From JBOCEF01 sp047610385 (GTDB lineage Bacteria; Pseudomonadota; Alphaproteobacteria; Rhodobacterales; Rhodobacteraceae), in contig JBLGAC010000062.1 in assembly GCA_047610385.1 (NCBI GenBank), positions 1 to 21,628 of the forward strand: DNA of 21,628 bases, written 5' to 3'. Below are positions 6,964 to 14,172 of the stretch, piece by piece. The stretch's first letter is position 1. The number at the start of each line of letters is the position of its first letter. The notes below the pieces were generated by a model. That model ran no database searches, was not told the DNA's origin, and worked only from the letters and a program-made list of their open reading frames with translations. Position numbers and translations under genes: made by a program.

Positions 6964-7267
6964 GGGCCCCGCCTCAGGCTGCTAAGCCAAAGGACTTAAG
7001 TTTGGGTTTGGGCGCAGCTTACGCTGCGACGGCTACCCGAGCACTGTTGTCATTGGCAACTGTACAATTTGAGCCGGTAACGGTGGCATCCTGCCGAGCG
7101 AAAGCTAACACCTTTACACGTCCGTCGATGCTATTTCGACCCCGTTCCGCCCTGAACACCCTTGGTCAATGACCCAAGGCAGGGAGTGTGGTGGAGTCGC
7201 CGGGTACCGCCCCCGGGTCCGAGCCGCTTATTACGTGCGCGTTTATCACCGTAGTCTCTTGCGAGAC
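6938..7267 (-). ncRNA. ssrA: tmRNA, permuted two-piece alphaproteobacterial form
   Basis: tmRNA rescues stalled ribosomes and adds a degradation tag. Here the gene is circularly permuted. The acceptor piece comes first (about 7267-7189): hairpin GTCTC-GCAA-GAGAC, then a T-stem CCGGG/CCCGG, acceptor strand CGACTCC and encoded ACCA (7192-7189). A 45-nt spacer with hairpin CCTTGG/CCAAGG follows (7188-7144). The coding piece starts at 7143 with GGGGTCG, which pairs over 7 bp with CGACTCC and gives the G3-U70 wobble that is the alanine identity mark. ATCGACGG follows, as in other tmRNAs, and ACGTG (7121-7117) can pair with CACGT (7237-7233) as helix P2. The tag frame at 7057-7019 reads ANDNSARVAVAA and stops at TAA. 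The outer ends are estimates. The gene lies directly downstream of the GST-fold gene and upstream of sspB. Confidence 0.93.
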
Positions 7268-7273
7268 CCGCCA

Positions 7274-7302
7274 GACATAGCGTGTGCGGCTCGCAGTTTA
7301 AA
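7274..7302 (-). promoter_or_regulatory. Possible ssrA promoter
   Basis: Minus-strand TTTAAA (7302-7297) and TATGTC (7279-7274) are separated by 17 nt and sit just upstream of the first stem of the acceptor piece (7267). The elements match the consensus only partly. ssrA could also be read through from the GST-fold gene, whose stop codon is at 7323. Confidence 0.3.
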
Positions 7303-7322
7303 GGGGCGACGTGCAAATTCGC

Positions 7323-7988
7323 TCAGTCGGTTTGAAAGGATGCGATCCAATCACCCATCGCCGCGCGGTGCAGGCCCAGCGAGCGTGCCACAGCCGGAAG
7401 GGCAGCGGTGCGCGCGCACCACGCATCAATCGCCGCGGGAACCGCCAGCGGACGGCCGAGCGCGTCGGCCATCATCCGCGCCATCTGCAGCGTGCAGGGA
7501 TACGCGATGTCCGCCAGGCCCGGCGCGTGCCCAAAGGCGAAGGGGGCGGGGGTGACCAGATCGTCCAGGCGCTGAAGCGCGGCCTCAACGCCCGTGGCGG
7601 CGGCGCCGACGGCCAATGGGTCCGCCGCCGCGCCCTGTTTCACCAGCGCGAAAAAGGCGCGGGCTGCGGCTTCGACCCGTTGGTCGTGGAACCCCAGCAG
7701 GGCGCGGGCGCGGGCGCGGTCCAGCGGCGTTTCGGGCAGCAGGGGCGGAGCGGGGAAAAGGTCCTCCAGCCATTCGAGGATGGCGTTTGATTCGTGCAGC
7801 GCATCGCCGTTGATCACGATGCCGGGGATCGACCCCGCGGGCACGATGGCGCGGTATTGCGTGGACCCGTAGCCCCCCGGTGGCGGCAATTCGGTGAACG
7901 CGGCACCCTTCATGTCCAGCGCGATGCGCACCTTGGCCACAAAGGCCGAAACGCCGATGCCATAAAGTGTGATGTCAGGCGCGGTCAT
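7323..7988 (-). CDS. Glutathione S-transferase family protein
   Basis: A protein of 221 residues with the two-domain GST layout. The N-terminal thioredoxin-like part (1-80) begins ITLYGIGVSAFVAKVRIAL. It contains SIPGI with the cis-proline Pro55 and HESNAILEWLED, where Glu66-Ser67 normally hold the gamma-glutamyl group of glutathione. An all-helical C-terminal domain follows and includes GHAPGLADIAYPCTLQMARM, the usual N-capping box region. The class and substrate cannot be told from sequence. The start at 7988 overlaps the stop of the upstream alpha-hydroxy-acid dehydrogenase (ATGA), so the two are co-translated. GAAAGG lies just upstream. The pairing suggests a shared catabolic or detoxifying task, which is inference. 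Confidence 0.85.
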   Translation of the reverse strand: MTAPDITLYGIGVSAFVAKVRIALDMKGAAFTELPPPGGYGSTQYRAIVPAGSIPGIVINGDALHESNAILEWLEDLFPAPPLLPETPLDRARARALLGFHDQRVEAAARAFFALVKQGAAADPLAVGAAATGVEAALQRLDDLVTPAPFAFGHAPGLADIAYPCTLQMARMMADALGRPLAVPAAIDAWCARTAALPAVARSLGLHRAAMGDWIASFQTD

Positions 7989-9133
7989 GGCATGGGCCTT
8001 TCAGTGAGACGTGAGGGAAGATCACTGGGCCGCGCACAGCCCAGTTGGTGCATGACGTTGCGCAGGTCATCCTGAAGGATGGTGAACGCATGGCGCGCGC
8101 CCGCATCGCCGCCCGCCGCGCAGGCCCACAGGAACGGGCGCCCCAGCAGCACCGCGTCGGCCCCCAGCGCCAGCGCGCGGGCGATGTCGGCACCGGATCT
8201 CAGGCCGCTGTCCATCAAGATGGTGGCGCGGCCTGCCACGGCCTCAGCCACCCGGGGCAGCATGTCGATGGCGGCGGGCGCGGGGTCAAGCTGCCGCCCC
8301 CCGTGGTTTGACACCACGATGCCATCGACCCCGGCGGCGAGCGCGACCAGCGCTTCGTCCGGCGACAACACGCCTTTGACCAGCAGGGGGCCATCCCAGT
8401 CACGGCGGATTTCGGCCAGCAAGTCGGGGGTCACCGATTGCGACAGGCGCGCGTTCACGAAGGCTGAAAGCTGGGACAATTCTTCAGCCGAGGCGTAGCG
8501 GCTCAGATTTTCAAAACTTGGCCGCCCGCGGCGCAGCGTGGCGGCGAGCCATGCGGGATGCATCAGAAAATCGGCAATCATTGCTGGGCCGATCTTGGGC
8601 TGCATCGCCACCCCGGCGCGGCGCTGGCGTTCGCGGCGCGATGCCACGGGCACGTCGATGGTGACGACCAGCGCTTCGAATTTCGCGGTTCGGGCGCGGG
8701 CGATCAGATCGCGGCGCATGTCGACGTCGTTGGGGGTGTAAAGCTGGAACCACGATCCGGGGGCTGCGTCGCCCACTGCCTCAATGCTCTCGCCGGCAGC
8801 GGTGGAGAGGCAGTAGATCCCGCCTGCATCGCGCGCCGCGCGGGCCAGCATCAGCTCTGATCCGGGCCAGATCAAGGACGACATGCCGATTGGCCCGACG
8901 CCGATTGGCAGCTTGTGGTCCTTGCCAAACAGCGTGGTGGAAATATCCGGTGCCGGCGCCCCGCCCAGAAACCGCGGGGTGAGGGTGATGGCCGACAAGG
9001 CGGCGCGGTCGCGGGCCAACGATTCTTCGGTGCCAACGCCGCTGTCGAGATATTCCCACGCGATGTGCGGGATGCGGCGGCGCGCGGGCGCGCGCAGATC
9101 GCCAAGCGCGGGCCAGCGGATCATCATGTTCAT
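7985..9133 (-). CDS. FMN-dependent alpha-hydroxy-acid dehydrogenase (L-lactate dehydrogenase-like)
   Basis: A protein of 382 residues, typical of the FMN TIM-barrel family that oxidises L-2-hydroxy acids (L-lactate, mandelate, glycolate) to 2-oxo acids. Motifs: PIGVGPIGMSSLIWPGSE (76-93), WFQLYTP (128-134), LVVTIDVP (155-162), GPLLVKGV with Lys253, the active-site signature VSNHGGRQLD with catalytic His277 and Arg280, and the FMN-phosphate loop MDSGLRSGADI (307-317). The N-terminal EYLDSG takes the place of the usual Y/FIDGG. No transmembrane segment is evident, though LldD enzymes associate peripherally with the membrane. AAGGA 8 nt upstream supports ATG 9133. The substrate is uncertain, so lldD is not assigned. 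It is followed with a 4-nt overlap by the GST-fold gene. Confidence 0.88.
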   Translation of the reverse strand: MNMMIRWPALGDLRAPARRRIPHIAWEYLDSGVGTEESLARDRAALSAITLTPRFLGGAPAPDISTTLFGKDHKLPIGVGPIGMSSLIWPGSELMLARAARDAGGIYCLSTAAGESIEAVGDAAPGSWFQLYTPNDVDMRRDLIARARTAKFEALVVTIDVPVASRRERQRRAGVAMQPKIGPAMIADFLMHPAWLAATLRRGRPSFENLSRYASAEELSQLSAFVNARLSQSVTPDLLAEIRRDWDGPLLVKGVLSPDEALVALAAGVDGIVVSNHGGRQLDPAPAAIDMLPRVAEAVAGRATILMDSGLRSGADIARALALGADAVLLGRPFLWACAAGGDAGARHAFTILQDDLRNVMHQLGCARPSDLPSRLTERPMP

Positions 9134-9204
9134 GGGCGGGTCCTTCGTCCTGTTCGGGCGAAGAGTTGCGGGTGTGGGCGCGCCGCGTCAAGACATGCGA
9201 AGGC

Positions 9205-9229
9205 GGGGGAGGGCCTGACGCCCTCCCCC
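9205..9229. terminator. GC-rich hairpin closing the phn transport unit
   Basis: A perfect 10-bp stem GGGGGAGGGC / GCCCTCCCCC (9205-9214 with 9220-9229) has a 5-nt loop. It lies 28 nt beyond the acetyltransferase stop on the minus strand and before the dehydrogenase start. There is no T-tract, so it may end transcription weakly, protect the mRNA 3' end, or both. Confidence 0.55.
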
Positions 9230-9257
9230 TGCGCCCCCCACCCCTTGGGCACCCAGA

Positions 9258-9869
9258 TCAACCGTGCTTTGCGGCGAAGGCGTCGGCGGAAAGGCTGCGA
9301 AAGTCGGTCAGCGCGCTGCGGATGCGGTCATGGGGCCAATCCCACCACGCCAGTTCCATCAACGTCTCGGCCAATGCCTGAGGGTGGCGGCGCTTGATCA
9401 AGGCGGCAGGCACGCCGCCGACGATGGTGTAGGGCGCGACGTCTTTGGACACGATCGCCCCGGCGGCGACCACTGCGCCATGCCCGACGGTCACGCCGGG
9501 CAGGATAACCGCTGCGTGGCCGATCCAGGTGTCATGGCCGATGGTGCAGGGGTTCGATTTGCGCCAGTCAAAGAATGCCTGATCATCCTCAGCGTCGTCC
9601 CAATAAAGCGAGGAGCGGTACATAAAATGGTGCAGCGACGCGCGCTCATGCGGGTGGTTGCCGGGGTTGATGCGCACATGGCTTGCGATGTTCGCGAACT
9701 TGCCGATTGCCGTGTCGGTGATGTCGTTCCAGCCTGCGACGTAGGAATAGTCATCCATGCTGGTGCGGGTCAGGGCTGCGCCTTCCATCACCTCAGTGTA
9801 GCGGCCCAAGGTGCAATCGTTGATCCGGGCGGTCGGGTGAATCCATGGGGTGTGCGACAGGCGGCTCAT
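9258..9869 (-). CDS. Phosphonate-cluster hexapeptide-repeat acetyltransferase
   Basis: A protein of 203 residues of the left-handed beta-helix acyltransferase family. Hexapeptide rungs are visible: IGKFANIASHVRI (55-67), IGHDTWIGHAAVILPGVTVGHGAVVAAGAIVSKDVAPYTIVGGVPAALIKRR (110-161). GNHPHERASLHHF (70-82) has the histidine expected for chloramphenicol/virginiamycin-type acetyltransferases. A subgroup of this family is recurrently encoded in C-P lyase loci, and the context fits that subgroup. A reasonable role is N-acetylation of aminoalkylphosphonates, as PhnO does in E. coli, but PhnO has a different (GNAT) fold, so this is inference. ATG 9869 lies 4 nt after the permease stop, with AAGGA about 8 nt upstream (within the permease end), so it is the last gene of the phn transport unit. 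Confidence 0.85.
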   Translation of the reverse strand: MSRLSHTPWIHPTARINDCTLGRYTEVMEGAALTRTSMDDYSYVAGWNDITDTAIGKFANIASHVRINPGNHPHERASLHHFMYRSSLYWDDAEDDQAFFDWRKSNPCTIGHDTWIGHAAVILPGVTVGHGAVVAAGAIVSKDVAPYTIVGGVPAALIKRRHPQALAETLMELAWWDWPHDRIRSALTDFRSLSADAFAAKHG

Positions 9870-9873
9870 CAGA

Positions 9874-12066
9874 TCATCCTTGGGTGTCGACGGGCGCGCG
9901 GCCGTCGATCAGGCGGCGGCGCAGGCGGGTGGCGAGCGCGTCCATCCCCGTCACCAGCAAGATGGTCAGCCCCACGATCCACGCAACGTTTTCCCAATCG
10001 CGTGAGGTGCGCATCGTCTCCACCAGCATCAGCCCGATGCCGCCAGCGCCGAGCGCGCCGATCACCGTGGCGGACCGGGTGTTGGATTCCATGTAGTAAA
10101 GTCCCTGGCTGACAAACACCGGCAGGATCTGCGGGATCACCCCCCAGCGCCACCGTTGTAGGCGAGAGGCGCCGGTGGCGCGCACCCCCTCAATCTGGCG
10201 CTCATCGACGTTTTCCAGCGCCTCGGAGAACAGCTTGCCCAGCGTTCCTGTGTCGGTGAATGCGATCGCCAGCGCGCCGGTCAGTGGGCCAAGGCCAAAG
10301 GCGCGGATGAAAATCAACGACCAGATCAGCATGTCCACCCCGCGCAGCAGATCGAACAGCCGCCGCATGCCAAACCTGAGCGCCATGGAGGGCGTGAAGT
10401 TGCGCGCCGCCAGAAAGGCCAGCGGCAGGCCGATGATGCAGGCGGCGGCGGTGCCAAGGGCGGCCATCATCAGCGTCTCGAACAGCGCAATAAATATGGC
10501 CCGGTGCTGCCATTCGGCGTTGCCCAGAAATTCCTGCACCATGAACCATGCATTGGACATCGCAGGATCCATGCGGTCCGCGGACCACGCCAGCGACCAC
10601 AATGCGCCAAAGGTTTTGCCCTGAAGCGGGGAGTTGAAATCGAACCAGAAATGTTCCCACCCCCAGGCGAACTTGTGCAGTTCGATCTTGGCGCGGCTGG
10701 CCTGGGCGCGCCCACCCTGCGGGGTGCGCGCGTCGAGCTTTTTGGGCGTGACCGTCAGCCAATCTGGTTTGGGACCGGGGGGCAGCAAGGCCGTGACGCC
10801 CGATGCGTCGACGATGGCGGTGATCTGGCCATATCCCGGCACCGTCAACGTCAGGCGCGGCCCGGCAATCACCGCGATGACGCCGCCGCCCAGATCGGCG
10901 TACGCGTCGTTGCCGGTGATCTGGACCCAATCGGGGGCGGTGCCGGGGGCGTAGGTGGCCATGCGCTCGCCCTCAACCGTGACCTCAATGCCGCCGCGGC
11001 GCAGATCTGCGGTGACATGGGTTTTGTGCATCACCGCGTCTGACGCAAGGATCGCCGCGCGTTCGGGGTGCGCCGATGCGATCAGGCCTGAGACGTCAAA
11101 GGCAACCCAAGCATAGGCCAGATAAACCAGCGCCGCCGTTGGCGCGGCCATCAACAGCGCAGCGCGGCGTTTAAGGCGCATGCGCACGGCGGTGGGGTCG
11201 GGAATGCGGGCGGCGCCGTGTTCGCCCCCGGTGGCACCGGTCAGACGGCCGCGGGCCCATGACCCGAACTGGTCAATCACCATGATCGACGCGAACAGCA
11301 GCACGAACAGGGCGATGGTTTCATCCCCCGACCCCTGACCCCAGCCGATGGTGCGGCGCAATTCGCTGCCAATGCCGCCTGCGCCGACAAACCCCAGGAT
11401 CGCCGATGCGCGCACATTGATTTCAAGCCGCAGCAGGAAATAGCTGAGCCAGTTGGGCGCCAGCTGCGGGATCACCCCATAGCGCACCCGTTGCAGCCAT
11501 GTGGCCCCGGCGGAGGTCAGCCCGTCGAGCGGGCGGTGGTCGATGTTCTCAGCCGCCTCGGCAAACAGTTTGCCGAGCGCGCCTGCGGTGTGAAACGCCA
11601 CCGCGATCATCGCTGGCACCGGCGAGGAGCCGAGCACATAGATCAAGAATAGCGCCAGGATCAGCTCTGGGAACGCGCGCATCACGTCCATGGCCCGGCG
11701 CACCGGCGCGGCCAGCCAGCGCGGCGCGCCCAGACCCGCGGTGCTGGCCAGCGCCAGCACCACCGCCGCCGCGCCGCCGATCAGCGTGGCCACCAGCGCG
11801 ATGTTCAGGGTTTCCAGCAGCGCAGGCAAAAAGCGCAGCAACAATCCGGGAAATCTGGCGCCTGACTCCCATGCCTCAGCAATCAGGCCACCGGGATAGT
11901 CGAAGAATTTCGGCAGGCCCGACAAAAGTGAGCCTGAATTCATGCTGCTGCTGAGGTCAAAGCCCGCGATCAGCGCTGCGGCGGCCAGCAGCACCATCAG
12001 GCCCGAATACATCCCGCGGCGGCGCGTCTGTTGCATGATGCTGTCGGCAAGGGCGGGGGTGTTCAT
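9874..12066 (-). CDS. phnE: Fused phosphonate ABC transporter permease PhnE1-PhnE2
   Basis: A protein of 730 residues in one unbroken frame, against about 260-280 for a single PhnE. The first half (1-275) is a full permease with the cytoplasmic EAA-type loop at about 168-203 (EAAENIDHRPLDGLTSAGA...GVIPQL). A linker (276-297) follows, then a second permease with its own loop at about 614-649 (EALENVDERQIEGVRATGA...GVIPQILP) and the end motif GALGAGGIGLMLVETM. Between the first segment of the second half (302-323) and its next hydrophobic helix (about 522-552) is a beta-rich soluble stretch of some 200 residues, probably extracytoplasmic. Met296 could begin a separate PhnE2, but no ribosome-binding site precedes it. 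GGAGA 7 nt upstream fixes ATG 12066. It forms the membrane channel for phosphonate import with PhnC and PhnD. Confidence 0.93.
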   Translation of the reverse strand: MNTPALADSIMQQTRRRGMYSGLMVLLAAAALIAGFDLSSSMNSGSLLSGLPKFFDYPGGLIAEAWESGARFPGLLLRFLPALLETLNIALVATLIGGAAAVVLALASTAGLGAPRWLAAPVRRAMDVMRAFPELILALFLIYVLGSSPVPAMIAVAFHTAGALGKLFAEAAENIDHRPLDGLTSAGATWLQRVRYGVIPQLAPNWLSYFLLRLEINVRASAILGFVGAGGIGSELRRTIGWGQGSGDETIALFVLLFASIMVIDQFGSWARGRLTGATGGEHGAARIPDPTAVRMRLKRRAALLMAAPTAALVYLAYAWVAFDVSGLIASAHPERAAILASDAVMHKTHVTADLRRGGIEVTVEGERMATYAPGTAPDWVQITGNDAYADLGGGVIAVIAGPRLTLTVPGYGQITAIVDASGVTALLPPGPKPDWLTVTPKKLDARTPQGGRAQASRAKIELHKFAWGWEHFWFDFNSPLQGKTFGALWSLAWSADRMDPAMSNAWFMVQEFLGNAEWQHRAIFIALFETLMMAALGTAAACIIGLPLAFLAARNFTPSMALRFGMRRLFDLLRGVDMLIWSLIFIRAFGLGPLTGALAIAFTDTGTLGKLFSEALENVDERQIEGVRATGASRLQRWRWGVIPQILPVFVSQGLYYMESNTRSATVIGALGAGGIGLMLVETMRTSRDWENVAWIVGLTILLVTGMDALATRLRRRLIDGRAPVDTQG

Positions 12067-12220
12067 GGGCGTCTCCGGGGGGGATGCGTCGGCAGGGCGC
12101 GCGCGCAGGATCGGCGGGATGCGCCCGGACCGGCCGGGGGCGACGCGCGTGGGGCTGCGGCGTGCGCGGCGGCGGCGCACCCGCGCGGCGAGGCAACCGG
12201 CGCGCGGGCGGCAAGCGGGC

Positions 12221-12255
12221 ACGACCCCGGACGGCACAAAGCCTTCCGGGGTCGT
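12221..12255 (-). other. Strong hairpin between phnD and phnE
   Basis: A perfect 11-bp inverted repeat, ACGACCCCGGA (12221-12231) with TCCGGGGTCGT (12245-12255). Inside it, after one mismatch, GGC pairs with GCC around a 5-nt loop. It starts 22 nt after the phnD stop. No T-run follows, so it is more likely an mRNA-stabilising or RNA-processing structure, or a partial attenuator, than a full terminator. About 150 nt of GC-rich sequence without other recognisable elements separates it from phnE. Confidence 0.7.
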
Positions 12256-12277
12256 AAGGGCGAGGGTGTGGTGTGGA

Positions 12278-13183
12278 TCAGTTCTTCAGCGATTTCAGGC
12301 GGCGGGCCTCAACGATCGCGGTGTAGGCGTCGTGGCCGATCGGCATGAAGCCCTTGGCATCCCCGGCCAGCACGCCGTAAGCGCATTCAGGGTCCATCGA
12401 GGGCAGGGATGCCATCAGCGCGGTCATCTGAAGCTTGGTGCGTTCATCCAGCGTTTTGCGCAGCACGACCGGGCCTTCGGGGATCACCGGCGAGCGCCAG
12501 ATTTCCACCAGATTGGTCATGTCCACCAGGCCCGCATCAGCGGCCTTGCGCAGGGCGCCGGAGTTGTAGCCGTCCTCCCACGCGCCCAGACCGTCGGCCC
12601 AGGTGACGCCCGCATCGATGTCGCCGTTGGCGACGGCGACGATGGTCTGTTCATGCCCGCCGGTGAACTTCACCTCAGCGAAATATGTGCCCGAGTCCAT
12701 CGGATAGCCGGCCTTGGGGATTTCAATCGACGGGATCAGGTAGCCTGAGGTGGAGTTCGGGTCGCCAAAGCCGAAGCGCTTGCCCTTCATGTCGTCAAGC
12801 GAGGTCACGCCGCTGTCCGCGCGCGCAAAACCGATTGAATAATAGCCGTAGCCGCCATCGACGTTGACCTTGACCAGCACCGGCTCCACCGCCTCAGGAT
12901 CCGCGAGATAGACCTTGGCGTAGCCAGAGGCGCCCATCCACGCCATGTCGAGATTGCCGCCAAGCAGCCCTTCGATCACGCCGTTATAATCGGCCGGGGC
13001 GTAAAGCTTCACGTCGACGCCAAGCAGGGCCTGGGTCTTCTCAACCAGGCATTCATAGGCGCGCAGACGGTCGGAAGCGTTTTCGCCGCCCAGGATGCCG
13101 ATGCGGAATTCCTTGAGGTCGGAGGCCGAGGCGGCAGAGCCGATCAGGGCGGCGGTGACCGCTGCGATGAAGCTGAGTTTCAT
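12278..13183 (-). CDS. phnD: Phosphonate ABC transporter, periplasmic binding protein
   Basis: A protein of 301 residues with a signal peptide (MKLSFIAAVTAALIGSAASA, cut at about residue 20). The mature part begins LKEFRIGILGGENASDRL. The ligand-binding loop DPNSTSGYLIPS (141-152), where Ser/Thr side chains and backbone amides hold the phosphonate group, and the block LDMAWMGASGYAKVYL (78-93) are typical of PhnD. It captures phosphonates in the periplasm and delivers them to PhnE. GGAGAG about 8 nt before ATG 13183 is a strong ribosome-binding site. It lies between phnC (66-nt gap) and the fused phnE. The hairpin just after its stop would favour higher levels of this gene's mRNA than of phnE, a common need for binding proteins (inference). 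Confidence 0.96.
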   Translation of the reverse strand: MKLSFIAAVTAALIGSAASASDLKEFRIGILGGENASDRLRAYECLVEKTQALLGVDVKLYAPADYNGVIEGLLGGNLDMAWMGASGYAKVYLADPEAVEPVLVKVNVDGGYGYYSIGFARADSGVTSLDDMKGKRFGFGDPNSTSGYLIPSIEIPKAGYPMDSGTYFAEVKFTGGHEQTIVAVANGDIDAGVTWADGLGAWEDGYNSGALRKAADAGLVDMTNLVEIWRSPVIPEGPVVLRKTLDERTKLQMTALMASLPSMDPECAYGVLAGDAKGFMPIGHDAYTAIVEARRLKSLKN

Positions 13184-13249
13184 AGGTGTCTCTCCGGATG
13201 ATGGGACCGGCGCGCCGTGGGGCGGGCCGGGGTTTGTGAGAAAAAGGGA

Positions 13250-14083
13250 TCAGGCTGCGACGGGCGCGTGCGCAGCTGCTCTGGTCGCCGCAGGCATCGC
13301 GGCAAGGGCTGCGATGGAGGTCGAGGTGGCGGCCTCCGAGAACTCAGCGCCAGCGCCGTAGATGTCCCGGGCCACGTCCTCGGTCAGTTGTGCGGACGCG
13401 CCATCGAACACGATGCGGCCGTCGCGCATGCCGATCACCCGGTCGCAATAGCGCCGCGCGGTGTCCAGCGTGTGCAGGTTGCAGATGACGGTCAGGCCGT
13501 CCTCCAGATGGATCGCACGCAGCGCGTCCATCACCGCCTGGGCATTCATCGGATCGAGCGACGCGATCGGTTCGTCCGCCAGCAGCATCTTGGGCCGCTG
13601 CATCAGTGCGCGGGCGATGGCGACGCGCTGCTGCTGGCCACCCGACAGCGCCTCAGCGCGCTTCAACGCGTGTTCAGCAATGCCGAGGCGCTCCAGCGTT
13701 TTGACCGCGTCGCGGATGTCGTTGTCCGGGAACAGGTTGAACATTGACCGCAGCGCGCCGTGGTCATTGGCGCGGCCCAGCATCACGTTGGTGACCACAT
13801 CGAGCCGCGGCACCAGATTGAACTGCTGGAAGATCATCGCGCAATCGCGGCGCCAGCGGCGCAGGTCTTGGCCGCGCAGCTTCAGCACATCGACCCCGTC
13901 GACCCGGATTTCGCCCGCACTGGCATCGGTCAGCCGGTTGATCATGCGCAAAAGTGTGGATTTCCCGGCGCCGGAGCGCCCGATGATGCCGATCATCTGC
14001 GGCCGGTCGATCAGGATCGACGCGTCGTCCACAGCGGTGGATCGGCCGAAGCGCTTGGTCAGCGAAGTGATCTTGATCAGCAT
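13250..14083 (-). CDS. phnC: Phosphonate ABC transporter, ATP-binding protein
   Basis: A protein of 277 residues. It has a complete ABC ATPase set: Walker A GRSGAGKST (35-43), Q-loop FQQFNL, signature LSGGQQQR (146-153), Walker B MLLADE (166-171), D-loop SLDP and H-loop NLHTLD. LVPRLDVVTNVMLGR and the overall order match PhnC, which powers PhnE-mediated import at the inner face of the membrane. The last 30 residues form an Ala-rich tail (beginning AEFSEAATST) that ordinary PhnC (about 260 residues) lacks. AAGGGGG upstream of ATG 14083 supports the start. It follows phnF on the same strand after an 89-nt gap and precedes phnD. Confidence 0.95.
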   Translation of the reverse strand: MLIKITSLTKRFGRSTAVDDASILIDRPQMIGIIGRSGAGKSTLLRMINRLTDASAGEIRVDGVDVLKLRGQDLRRWRRDCAMIFQQFNLVPRLDVVTNVMLGRANDHGALRSMFNLFPDNDIRDAVKTLERLGIAEHALKRAEALSGGQQQRVAIARALMQRPKMLLADEPIASLDPMNAQAVMDALRAIHLEDGLTVICNLHTLDTARRYCDRVIGMRDGRIVFDGASAQLTEDVARDIYGAGAEFSEAATSTSIAALAAMPAATRAAAHAPVAA

Positions 14084-14172
14084 GTGCGCCCCCTTTTGGT
14101 GTCGAGGCGGAACATGGGGCGGATGCGCGACGCTCAGATCACGGTTTCATGTCGGTTTTGCGAAATTGGTGG

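Noticed and set aside
7169..7555. Plus-strand frame across the ssrA/GST junction
   Set aside because: The region is explained by the tmRNA acceptor piece and the end of the GST-fold gene on the other strand.
12067..12237. Longer N-terminus for the fused PhnE (start at 12237)
   Set aside because: The added 57 residues are Arg/Pro-rich and unlike any permease, and would cover the phnD-phnE hairpin. ATG 12066 has a proper ribosome-binding site.
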